Position numbers and translations under genes: made by a program. Shown here piece by piece: positions 36,227-43,826 of a DNA stretch of 64,000 nucleotides. Origin of the DNA: an uncultured Bacilli bacterium (GTDB taxonomy: Bacteria; Bacillota_I; Bacilli_A; RF39; UBA660); contig CAKPDP010000005.1 in the NCBI GenBank assembly GCA_934149105.1, forward strand, positions 53,984-117,983. Direction: 5' to 3'. The notes under the pieces were generated by a model. It was not told the DNA's origin, did not search any database, and saw only the letters and a list, made by a program, of their open reading frames with translations. The stretch's first letter is position 1, and every line of letters starts with the position of its first letter.

Positions 36227-37654
36227 ATGCAGTATAACAGAGAAATCAACAAAATGCTTTTAAAATTAAATATTCACAAACTAATAATTAGTTTGATTAT
36301 TTTATTCGTTATTCTTTTCTTTATTTTAAAAGTTTTCTTTATTCCTAGGTTAATCATTCTAGGACCAACTACTATTGAACTAAATAGTACTTTTACGCCC
36401 AAATATGAAGCTACTAATTTTTTTAATAATTATAAAAATAAAGTTGTTGTTAAGAATACTGTTGATACCAGTAAAGAAGGAAATTATGAAGTAACATATT
36501 CTCTTAAATATTTATTTTTAACTATAACTAAGAAACAAATAATAAATGTTTTGTATACTAAAGCTCCTACTCTAAAGTTAGAAGGAAGCCAAGAAGTAAA
36601 TTTATGTCCAAATGCCAAATTTCAAGAACCAGGTTACAGTGCTTACGATGAATATTACGGTGATGTCACTTCTAAAGTTAAAGTTTTTCAAAATGATAAT
36701 ACCATTACTTATGAAGTGAAAAATCGTAACGGTAAGAAAGTAACAGCTACTAGAAAAATAAATTATGTCGATACTGAAATCCCTACTTTAACTTTGCAGG
36801 GAAGTAATCCTCTAATTCTAGTCTCGGGTACTTCCTACACTGAACCAGGCTACAATGTAACCGATAATTGTACTCAAAATCTTTCTTCTAAAGTCCAAGT
36901 CTCTGGAACAGTTAATACCAATAAAGTAGGGGAGTATAAATTAACTTATACAGTCAAAGATGATAATAATAATTCTGCGACCGCTACTAGAATTGTTAAA
37001 GTAATTTCCCCTGAAACCAGCCAAGGTATTATTTATTTGACTTTTGATGATGGACCAAGTAGTACCATTACTCCTGCTATTCTAGATATTTTAAAAGAAG
37101 AAGGAATTAAAGCTACTTTCTTCGTTACCGATAAAAGTGATAGTTTAAACTATTTATTGTTAAGAGAAAAAAATGAAGGACATAGTCTTGCACTTCACAC
37201 CGCCAGCCATAATTATGCCAAAATATATACCTCTGAAACCAATTTTCTTCAAGATTTAACTCAAATTCATGATAAAGTCTATAAAGTAACAGGTGTTGAT
37301 ACCAAAATAATTAGATTTCCTGGTGGAGCCTCTAATACCATTAGCAAAAAATATTGTCCCGGTATTATGTCCAATCTGACTAAGACTGTCGAAGGCCAAG
37401 GTTATACTTACTTTGATTGGAATGTTGACTCTGATGACGCTGGAAGTGCTAAAACTTCGCAAGATGTCTATAAAAACGTTACCACAAGCCTTAAAAAGAA
37501 TAGGGCTAATGTTGTTTTAATGCATGATTTTGAAAATAATCATAAAACTCTAGAAGCCTTAAGAGATATAATTAATTATGGAAAAACTAACGGTTATGTC
37601 TTCAAAAGAATAACTTCTAACACCGAACCAATTCATCATCATGTCAATAATTAA
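36227..37654 (+). CDS. Membrane-anchored polysaccharide deacetylase with two Ig-like domains
   Basis: A 475-aa surface enzyme. Membrane anchor at about residues 13-38, then two DUF5011/bacterial Ig-like domains (about 108-180 and 185-260; PGYSAYDEYYGDVTSKVKV and PGYNVTDNCTQNLSSKV), then a NodB-type carbohydrate esterase-4 domain (about 268-475). NodB motifs are all present: TFDDGPS, the H-x3-H metal pair in HTASH, RFPGGAS, DWNVDSDD, and VLMHD. Likely deacetylates peptidoglycan GlcNAc/MurNAc (family inference). Start ATG 36227 has GGTGATAAT before it; the TTG at 36197 lies upstream of that site. Confidence 0.92.
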   Translation: MQYNREINKMLLKLNIHKLIISLIILFVILFFILKVFFIPRLIILGPTTIELNSTFTPKYEATNFFNNYKNKVVVKNTVDTSKEGNYEVTYSLKYLFLTITKKQIINVLYTKAPTLKLEGSQEVNLCPNAKFQEPGYSAYDEYYGDVTSKVKVFQNDNTITYEVKNRNGKKVTATRKINYVDTEIPTLTLQGSNPLILVSGTSYTEPGYNVTDNCTQNLSSKVQVSGTVNTNKVGEYKLTYTVKDDNNNSATATRIVKVISPETSQGIIYLTFDDGPSSTITPAILDILKEEGIKATFFVTDKSDSLNYLLLREKNEGHSLALHTASHNYAKIYTSETNFLQDLTQIHDKVYKVTGVDTKIIRFPGGASNTISKKYCPGIMSNLTKTVEGQGYTYFDWNVDSDDAGSAKTSQDVYKNVTTSLKKNRANVVLMHDFENNHKTLEALRDIINYGKTNGYVFKRITSNTEPIHHHVNN

Positions 37655-37721
37655 AAATTTATAATTTACAACCTGCTCTACTAATAGTATAATTATATTA
37701 AGAAAAATAGAGGAGGAACCC

Positions 37722-38222
37722 ATGAAAATTCAATTAATAATTATTATAATAATTGTCGCTATTCCCTTTTTACTAATTTCTTTTTTTCTAGGATTAAATT
37801 CTACTATTATTAGAGAAAGAAATAAATTACTAATAAAAATTCAAACACCCGTAGACTTAGTAATTCAAAAATATCAATTGCTAACAAACTATGTAATCGC
37901 TCATTCTCAAGAATTAAATAATTTACTACCTTTATTATCTTCTCTACCTGAACCAGACAATATCGATGAAACTAATTTTATCAATCTAAATGATAACTTA
38001 CCCTTAGTAATGAATCAGCTTGATAGCAATTTACCTTCCCATCTTAAGAAATCTTATCTTCAGTTTCAAAAAGATTATTCAGAAATAAATTCCAGTTTAG
38101 AATATTCTCTAACTCTAACCAATGAAAGTATTCAAAATTATAATAAATTTCTTCATAAATTTCCTTATAGCATCATTTCAAAACTTTATCATTATAAAGA
38201 TATCGAAAATTTTAAGGCCTAA
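37722..38222 (+). CDS. LemA-like membrane protein (divergent)
   Basis: A 166-aa protein with an N-terminal membrane segment (residues 4-25) and a helical extracytoplasmic part. The C-terminus, NESIQNYNKFLHKFPYSII followed by an F-rich end, resembles the LemA signature (YN-x5-YN-x4-FP). The central regions are too divergent to be sure. Function of LemA proteins is unclear. Ribosome site GGAGGAA. Monocistronic. Confidence 0.6.
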   Translation: MKIQLIIIIIIVAIPFLLISFFLGLNSTIIRERNKLLIKIQTPVDLVIQKYQLLTNYVIAHSQELNNLLPLLSSLPEPDNIDETNFINLNDNLPLVMNQLDSNLPSHLKKSYLQFQKDYSEINSSLEYSLTLTNESIQNYNKFLHKFPYSIISKLYHYKDIENFKA

Positions 38223-38323
38223 TTCCTTTTCAAAACCCCATTTTTTCTTTTTAAGCCCCTAAAATATCTCAAAATAAGTCAAAAAAATTCAATTTAGGTA
38301 TTTATTTTTTTGAAATATTATGA

Positions 38324-38329
38324 TATACT
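38324..38329 (+). promoter_or_regulatory. -10 box of tRNA-Lys promoter
   Basis: TGA-TATACT, extended -10, 20 nt before the tRNA. Confidence 0.6.
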
Positions 38330-38349
38330 TAACGAGTAATCAGATTTAT

Positions 38350-38425
38350 GGGCTGTTAGCTCAGTTGGTAGAGCAACTGACTCTTAATCAGTGGGTCTAG
38401 GGTTCGAATCCCTAACAGCCCACCA
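38350..38425 (+). tRNA. tRNA-Lys (anticodon CTT)
   Basis: Acceptor GGGCTGT / ACAGCCC, D-arm GCTC/GAGC, anticodon stem ACTGA/TCAGT with loop CTCTTAA, T-arm TAGGG-TTCGAAT-CCCTA, discriminator A, CCA encoded. Confidence 0.96.
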
Positions 38426-38461
38426 TATTTTGATTTATTTAGATATTTTCCTTAAAAAATA

Positions 38462-38490
38462 TTGCATGAAGAAAATATCTATGTTATAAT
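38462..38490 (+). promoter_or_regulatory. Promoter of tRNA-Ile/tRNA-Glu
   Basis: TTGCAT, 17-nt spacer, TATAAT, 32 nt before tRNA-Ile. Confidence 0.85.
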
Positions 38491-38522
38491 ACGTAAGCAA
38501 AGCCGAAATATCGGCACAAAAT

Positions 38523-38599
<77 letters not shown>

Positions 38600-38609
38600 T
38601 TTTGTTTAT

Positions 38610-38686
38610 GGCCAGTTGGTGAAGTGGCTTAACACACTGCCCTTTCACGGCAGCATTCATGGATTCGAATTCCATACTGGTCACCA
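38610..38686 (+). tRNA. tRNA-Glu (anticodon TTC)
   Basis: Acceptor GGCCAGT / ACTGGTC (one G-U), anticodon stem CTGCC/GGCAG with loop CTTTCAC, T-loop TTCGAAT, discriminator A, CCA encoded; 10 nt after tRNA-Ile. Confidence 0.95.
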
Positions 38687-38714
38687 TTTGATTTTAAAAT
38701 CTTGTTAAAAGATT

Positions 38715-38916
38715 ATTAATAAATACTTTGAATAGGACATGGTTATTAAACAGTTTTCATCTAGAGAATTATCGGTTGGTGTAAGATAATGAAAAATTTA
38801 ATAATTACTACCTAGGAGTAGAGCTCGAAAGAGTCTCCGGTCTAACCGTTATGAAAATAAAGTACCAAGAAGGATGGTACCGTGTCCCAGACACTCCTTT
38901 ATCGGAGTGCTTTTTT
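38715..38916 (+). promoter_or_regulatory. T-box riboswitch, threonine type
   Basis: A leader upstream of thrS with T-box landmarks: AGAGAATTATCGGTTGGTG (Stem I distal AGAGA and GGTTGGTG), a Thr specifier region ACTACC at 38807-38812 (ACT or ACC, both Thr), and the T-box AAGGATGGTACCGTG (about 38870-38884), whose TGGT can pair with an ACCA tRNA end. It ends in an intrinsic terminator. Uncharged tRNA-Thr would stabilise the antiterminator. Stem II/IIA elements (GAGCTCGAAAGAGTCTC) are visible. Confidence 0.93.
38892..38916 (+). terminator. T-box terminator hairpin
   Basis: CACTCC / GGAGTG, loop TTTATC, then CTTTTTT. The 5' arm is shared with the antiterminator region. Confidence 0.9.
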
Positions 38917-38938
38917 CTATTATAAGGAGGAAAACAAA

Positions 38939-39115
38939 TTGGGAAAAGTAATATCTTTTAAAGAAGGAATTTCTAAACTATCTTATTCAGTTCTCTTGAA
39001 AAATCATCTTACTAATGATCTCTGTGAACAAGAATTAGAAAGTCGACTTAACACTAAGAAAAAGAAATTAACCTCACGAAAAGTATCTAAAATTAAATTT
39101 GAAAGGAATGATTAA
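38939..39115 (+). CDS. Small basic protein between T-box and thrS, unknown
   Basis: A 58-codon ORF starting with TTG behind a perfect AAGGAGG (38924-38930, 8-nt spacing) just after the T-box terminator. The product is lysine-rich (KKKKLTSRKVSKIKF at the end) with no recognised domain. It ends one nt before the thrS ATG and contains the thrS ribosome site, so it could be a translated leader coupled to thrS. An earlier GTG at 38882 lies inside the T-box and is rejected. It does not resemble a TGS domain. Confidence 0.55.
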   Translation: MGKVISFKEGISKLSYSVLLKNHLTNDLCEQELESRLNTKKKKLTSRKVSKIKFERND

Positions 39116-39116
39116 A

Positions 39117-40871
39117 ATGATAAATATAAAAGAAAATCCGAATCTAAATACCCTAAATCATAGTTGTGCTCATCTCTTAGCGCATGCTATAAAACACCTA
39201 TATCCTAATGCTAAATTCTGGGTAGGACCCGTAATTGAAGATGGCTTCTACTATGATATCGATTTAGGAGACATCTCTATCAAAGAAGAAGATTTACCAG
39301 TTATTGAAAAAGAGATGAAGAAAATAGCTAAATCTAATAAAATAATTAAAAGAATTGAACTTTCTAAAGAGGAAGCTCTAGAGATGTTTAAAGATGATCC
39401 TTATAAAGTCGATCTTATCAACAACATGGATGATAATACCCTTATAACAGCTTACAAACAAGATGATTTTACAGATCTTTGTCGCGGCCCTCATATGCCT
39501 ACAACCAAGTCCATGAAATATTTTAAATTATTAAAAGTAAGTGGTGCTTACTATAAAGGTGATTCTAAAAATAAAATGCTACAAAGAATTTATGGTGTTT
39601 GTTTTGAACAAGAAGAAGATTTAACTAACTATTTAAAATTATTAGAAGAAGCTAAAGAAAGAGATCACCGTAAGATTGGTAAAGAGCTAGAAATATTTAC
39701 TACTTCTGAATTAGTAGGTAAAGGCCTTCCCTTATGGCTTCCTAACGGTGGCTTAATTAGATTACTTCTAGACCGTTACATAACTGATAAAGAATTAAAA
39801 TTAGGTTACCATCACGTTTGGACACCTAGCCTTGGTAGTAAAGAACTATATATTACTAGTGGTCACTGGGATCACTATCATGATGATATGTTTCCTACTA
39901 TGAAGTTAGATGATGAAGAATACGTTTTAAGACCTATGAATTGCCCTCATCACATGATGATTTATAAAAATTCTCTTCATTCCTATCGTGATTTACCAAT
40001 TCGCTTAGCGGAAATTGCCAACGATTTCCGTTATGAGGCCAGTGGAGCCGTCTGTGGTATTGAAAGAACACGTGCCTTTACGCAAAATGACTCTCATATC
40101 TTTGTACGACCAGATCAAATAAAAGATGAATTCGCAGGTGTTGTTAAATTAATCCTAGACGTTTACAAAGATTTTGGTTTTGATAACTATGAATTTAGAT
40201 TATCTCTTCGTGATAAAAATGATAAAGAAAAATATTTTGATGATGATGTTATGTGGGAAAAAGCCGAAAATGAACTAAGAACCGTTCTAACTGAACTAAA
40301 TTTACCTTTCTATGAAGCTGAAGGTGAAGCTGCCTTCTATGGTCCTAAATTAGATGTTCAAGTAAAGTCGGCTTTAGGCCATGATGTAACTCTATCAACT
40401 TGTCAATTAGATTTCTTACTACCAGAAAGATTTGATTTAACCTACATCGATAAAGATGGTACTAAGAAAAGACCTGTTGTAATTCATAGAGCAATTCTTG
40501 GATCTCTTGATCGCTTTGTTGCCTTCTTATTAGAAGAAACCAAAGGCTCTCTTCCTACTTGGTTATCACCTATTGAAGTAAATATCATCCCTGTCAATAA
40601 CGAATATCATCTTGACTATGCTAAAGAAGTTGAAGCTGAATTAAACAAATATGATATTAGAACTTCTCTTGATACTCGTGATGAAAAATTAAGTTATCGT
40701 ATGCGTGAATCTCAAACTAAGAAAATTCCTTTTACCCTAATTCTAGGTGATAAAGAAAAAGATAACCATGAAGTAAGTTATAGATTACATGGTGAGACTA
40801 AAACTACTACGATGTCCTTAGAGGATTTTACAAAATATTTAACTCAAGTAATTGCTAACAAAGAGTTTTAG
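39117..40871 (+). CDS. thrS: Threonyl-tRNA synthetase lacking the TGS domain
   Basis: A 584-aa class II synthetase. It begins at the N2 editing domain (LNHSCAHLLAHAIKHLYP with the HxxxH metal motif, about residues 16-24), with SGAYYKGDS near 141. The catalytic domain has RPMNCPHHMMIYK near 272, motif 2 FRYEASGAV and the zinc-binding Cys and His residues; motif 3 is HRAILGSLDRF near 457. The C-terminal anticodon domain is about 485-584. Usual bacterial ThrRS is about 640 aa with an N1/TGS domain, which is absent here. ATG 39117 has AAAGGA correctly spaced. Controlled by the T-box. Confidence 0.95.
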   Translation: MINIKENPNLNTLNHSCAHLLAHAIKHLYPNAKFWVGPVIEDGFYYDIDLGDISIKEEDLPVIEKEMKKIAKSNKIIKRIELSKEEALEMFKDDPYKVDLINNMDDNTLITAYKQDDFTDLCRGPHMPTTKSMKYFKLLKVSGAYYKGDSKNKMLQRIYGVCFEQEEDLTNYLKLLEEAKERDHRKIGKELEIFTTSELVGKGLPLWLPNGGLIRLLLDRYITDKELKLGYHHVWTPSLGSKELYITSGHWDHYHDDMFPTMKLDDEEYVLRPMNCPHHMMIYKNSLHSYRDLPIRLAEIANDFRYEASGAVCGIERTRAFTQNDSHIFVRPDQIKDEFAGVVKLILDVYKDFGFDNYEFRLSLRDKNDKEKYFDDDVMWEKAENELRTVLTELNLPFYEAEGEAAFYGPKLDVQVKSALGHDVTLSTCQLDFLLPERFDLTYIDKDGTKKRPVVIHRAILGSLDRFVAFLLEETKGSLPTWLSPIEVNIIPVNNEYHLDYAKEVEAELNKYDIRTSLDTRDEKLSYRMRESQTKKIPFTLILGDKEKDNHEVSYRLHGETKTTTMSLEDFTKYLTQVIANKEF

Positions 40872-40882
40872 ACACTTTTATT

Positions 40883-40931
40883 AAAAAGAATTAAAATAAA
40901 GTTCCCAGACTATCTATTTTAATTCTTTTTT
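40883..40931 (+). terminator. Terminator of thrS
   Basis: Perfect 16-bp AT stem AAAAAGAATTAAAATA / TATTTTAATTCTTTTT followed by T. Confidence 0.85.
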
Positions 40932-40933
40932 GT

Positions 40934-40939
40934 TATAAT
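40934..40939 (+). promoter_or_regulatory. -10 box of cca promoter
   Basis: TGT-TATAAT extended -10 immediately after the thrS terminator, 17 nt before cca. Confidence 0.6.
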
Positions 40940-40955
40940 TTATTTAGGTGACTAT

Positions 40956-42044
40956 ATGAACGAAAAAGTTTTAGAAGTATTAAAATTTTTAGAAAGCAAC
41001 GGTTACGAAGCCTATATTGTAGGAGGTTATGTCCGTGATTATCTTCTTGGTAAAAAATCCCATGACATAGATATTGCCACCTCTGCCACTCCTAAAGAAC
41101 TATTAAATATCTTTGATTGTATAACTTCTACTAATGATAAATATGGATCAGTAAGTATCCTCTACAAAAATGAAAAATACGATATAACTACTTATCGTAA
41201 AGAAATAAAGTATGAATCTAATCGTAATCCTGTTAAAATAAAATATATAAAAGATATCAAAAAAGATTTATTAAGAAGAGACTTTACCGTTAATACCTTT
41301 TGTATCGATAAACATGGTCAAGTACTAGATTTCTTAAATGTTCGATCTGATCTAGATCATAAAATTATTAAAACCGTTGGTAATCCCCGTTATCGTCTTA
41401 AAGAAGATGCCTTAAGAATTTTAAGAGCTATTCGCTTTGCTACTATTCTTGACTTTAATATTGAAAAAAAGACACAATGCTTTATCAAGAAATATGCTCC
41501 TCTTCTCAAAAATTTATCTACTACTAGAAAAAAAGAAGAACTAGATAAAATCTTTTCTTCTCTAAATCGTGAAAGAGGAAGAAAAATAATTTTAGACTTA
41601 AAACTTGATAAACAATTAGGCCTTACTAACTTAAAAAATATTACAATGTGTGATGATTTAATAGGTATCTGGGCTCAATTAGACTGTGATAATCTCTATC
41701 CCTTTACCAAACTCGAAAAGTCTCATATGACTCTAATTCGTAGCCTTCTAACCGAACCCCAATTAGATAGTTATTCTATCTATAAATACGGTCTTTATAT
41801 CTCAACCGTTGTTGCACAAATTCAAAAAAAAGATATTGCCCTTATAAATGAACTTTACCAAAACCTACCCATTAAATCTAAAGAAGAAATAGCCCTTAAA
41901 GGTAATGATATTGCCACTATCCTAAATAAACCTCAAGGCCCTTATTTAAAACCTTTAATAGAGGATTTAGAATCCCAAATACTCTCTCATAATCTTCCTA
42001 ACACCAAAGAAGATCTTACTAAATATCTTCAAACTAAATATTAG
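40956..42044 (+). CDS. cca: CCA-adding tRNA nucleotidyltransferase
   Basis: A 362-aa class II poly(A)polymerase-type enzyme adding or repairing CCA at tRNA ends. Head domain: YIVGGYVRDYLLG (about residues 20-32), catalytic HDIDIATSATP (DxD, about 36-38), YGSVSILY, RRDFTVNTFC (about 110) and YRLKEDALRILRAIRFA (about 145), the NTP-selecting region. The C-terminal neck/body is helical and shorter than B. subtilis Cca (397). All tRNAs here already encode CCA, so its main role is probably repair. Confidence 0.93.
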   Translation: MNEKVLEVLKFLESNGYEAYIVGGYVRDYLLGKKSHDIDIATSATPKELLNIFDCITSTNDKYGSVSILYKNEKYDITTYRKEIKYESNRNPVKIKYIKDIKKDLLRRDFTVNTFCIDKHGQVLDFLNVRSDLDHKIIKTVGNPRYRLKEDALRILRAIRFATILDFNIEKKTQCFIKKYAPLLKNLSTTRKKEELDKIFSSLNRERGRKIILDLKLDKQLGLTNLKNITMCDDLIGIWAQLDCDNLYPFTKLEKSHMTLIRSLLTEPQLDSYSIYKYGLYISTVVAQIQKKDIALINELYQNLPIKSKEEIALKGNDIATILNKPQGPYLKPLIEDLESQILSHNLPNTKEDLTKYLQTKY

Positions 42045-42071
42045 AGAAAAATACCTATTTTCTCTTTTTTC
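42043..42071 (+). terminator. Terminator of cca
   Basis: AGAGAAAA / TTTTCTCT then TTTTTCT, overlapping the stop codon. Confidence 0.75.
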
Positions 42072-42087
42072 TACGCTAAAAAAATAG

Positions 42088-42093
42088 TATAAT
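42088..42093 (+). promoter_or_regulatory. -10 box for the ypmB-dnaD-nth operon
   Basis: TATAAT, 18 nt before the ypmB-like start; -35 not convincing. Confidence 0.5.
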
Positions 42094-42111
42094 CAAAGAG
42101 GTGATATCTAT

Positions 42112-42516
42112 ATGAATACAAGAAAGAAAAAAATTCCTAAATATCTTTTCCCAACCCTTATCCTCATTTGCGTACTCTTCCTTTTTTTCACGTTCCCACA
42201 TATTACTAACAACTATTATGAAAATAAGATCAAGTCTCACTTAAAGTCGCAAACCCATAAAGACATAACTTACTTCAATAAATATAATAATTACTATATT
42301 ATCAAGACTGATAAAGATTTAATTGCCTATGATCATAAATATCAAGAAATATTAACAGAAAGTCTAGACAAAGTAGCATCTTTAGATTATGATATTATCT
42401 ACAAATCAGGTTCTTTTATGTATGAACAAACTATTACTAAGAAAAATAAAATTATCTATAATTACTATGATATTCATACAAAAGAAAAGATTTCTACAAT
42501 AGAAATAGAGGTATAA
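42112..42516 (+). CDS. YpmB-like single-span membrane protein
   Basis: A 134-aa protein with basic N-terminus, one membrane segment (residues 10-30) and an extracytoplasmic domain of about 100 aa with PepSY/DUF5590-like character. The assignment to YpmB rests mainly on position: in Bacillus ypmB lies upstream of dnaD and nth. Sequence similarity is weak. Ribosome site GAGGTGAT; 2 nt before dnaD. Confidence 0.55.
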   Translation: MNTRKKKIPKYLFPTLILICVLFLFFTFPHITNNYYENKIKSHLKSQTHKDITYFNKYNNYYIIKTDKDLIAYDHKYQEILTESLDKVASLDYDIIYKSGSFMYEQTITKKNKIIYNYYDIHTKEKISTIEIEV

Positions 42517-42518
42517 AG

Positions 42519-43172
42519 ATGACAGATAATTTATTAACAATTTTAAAACAAAAACCTATAACTATTCCCCAAGTATTATTTCAAAATTATAAAAACTTAA
42601 ATTTAACTCCCGAAGAATTTTTAGTCTTAATCTATATTCTTAATATTGGTGATAAAATCCCTTACAATCCTGAATTATTTGCCACCGGCTTAAGTCTAAA
42701 TAAACTAAAAGTAATGGAATTAATAAATAACTTATCTGAAAAAAATGTTCTTAATATCAAGATTGAAAAAAATAAAAATAATCGTCAAGAAGAATATATC
42801 TATACCGATATTCTTTATGATAAATTACTTAAATTAATTCAAAATCAAGATCAAGTATTAAATCCTGATACTACTGACATTATTGATATTTTTGAAAAAG
42901 AATTTGGAAGACTTCTTTCTCCTATGGAATTAGAAAAGATTAAGAGTTGGATAAATGATAATTTACCTAAAGAATTAATTGTTGAAGCCTTAAAAGAAGC
43001 TACCTATAATGGTGTCCATCGTATGAGTTATATTGATAAAATTCTTTTTGATTGGCAGAGTAAAGGCTTAAAGACTAAAGAAGATGTAAAAAAAGATCGT
43101 AACAGTTACAAGCAATCTAAAACTAAGGAAATAGAAGTTTATGACTACAATTGGCTCGAAGAAGATGAATAA
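42519..43172 (+). CDS. dnaD: Replication/primosome protein DnaD
   Basis: A 217-aa DnaD that remodels DNA at oriC with DnaB and DnaI. N-terminal winged-helix domain (about 1-95; LNLTPEEFLVLIYILNIG, LSLNKLKVMELINNLSEK) and C-terminal DnaD domain (about 115-195; IFEKEFGRLLSPMELEKIKSW, YIDKILFDWQSKGLKT with the YxxxIxxxW signature), then an acidic tail. Overlaps nth by 8 nt. Confidence 0.93.
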   Translation: MTDNLLTILKQKPITIPQVLFQNYKNLNLTPEEFLVLIYILNIGDKIPYNPELFATGLSLNKLKVMELINNLSEKNVLNIKIEKNKNNRQEEYIYTDILYDKLLKLIQNQDQVLNPDTTDIIDIFEKEFGRLLSPMELEKIKSWINDNLPKELIVEALKEATYNGVHRMSYIDKILFDWQSKGLKTKEDVKKDRNSYKQSKTKEIEVYDYNWLEEDE

Positions 43173-43797
43173 TAATATTAATATCATCTTAAACTATCTA
43201 GATACTCTCTATCCTAATCCTCGTTGTGAATTAAATTATACTAAAGATTACGAACTTTTAATAGCTATCGTTTTAAGTGCTCAAACTACCGATAAAAGGG
43301 TAAATAAAGTAACTAAAGTTCTATTTACTAAATATCCCTCTCTCGATGCCCTAAATACAGCTTCTCAAGAAGACATCGCCAATATTATTAGAGAGATAGG
43401 TACCTTTAATAAGAAAAGTATCTATATCAAGAATATTGTTGCCACTTTAATTAAAGATAATAATTATACTATTCCGAACGATCAAAAATATCTAGAATCT
43501 TTACCAGGAGTAGGGCATAAAACTGCTAACGTCTTTTTATCCAATATCTATAACGTTGATGCCATTGCCGTTGATACTCATGTCTCTAGAGTTAGTAAAA
43601 GATTAAATCTAGCTTCTAAAGATGATGATGTTAAAACTATTGAAACTAAATTAATGCGTATTGTTCCTAAAGAAAAGTGGGGGAGAACTCATCATCAATT
43701 AGTTCTCTTTGGAAGATATGTCTGTAAAGCTATCTCTCCCCAGTGCCAAACTTGTCATTTAAAAGGAATCTGTCCTTATTATAAGCAAAAGAGTTAA
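43165..43797 (+). CDS. nth: Endonuclease III
   Basis: A 210-aa base-excision repair glycosylase/AP lyase for oxidised pyrimidines. HhH motif LPGVGHKTAN with catalytic Lys (about residues 112-121), catalytic Asp in AVDTHVSRVSKRL (about 137), and the 4Fe-4S cluster C-x6-C-x2-C-x5-C (CKAISPQCQTCHLKGIC, near 188-204). ATG 43165 gives the normal N-terminal length; the upstream ATG 43141 remains possible. Downstream of dnaD as in Bacillus. Confidence 0.95.
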   Translation: MNNNINIILNYLDTLYPNPRCELNYTKDYELLIAIVLSAQTTDKRVNKVTKVLFTKYPSLDALNTASQEDIANIIREIGTFNKKSIYIKNIVATLIKDNNYTIPNDQKYLESLPGVGHKTANVFLSNIYNVDAIAVDTHVSRVSKRLNLASKDDDVKTIETKLMRIVPKEKWGRTHHQLVLFGRYVCKAISPQCQTCHLKGICPYYKQKS

Positions 43798-43826
43798 ATC
43801 CTTCTTCGATTTAACTCTTCTTTTTA
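43789..43826. terminator. Bidirectional terminator nth / ponA
   Basis: Perfect AAGAGTTAAATC / GATTTAACTCTT with a 7-nt loop between convergent genes. Confidence 0.88.

Noticed and set aside
38882..38938. GTG start of the small ORF inside the T-box
   Set aside because: It would begin in the T-box sequence and read through the terminator hairpin; TTG 38939 has the ribosome site.
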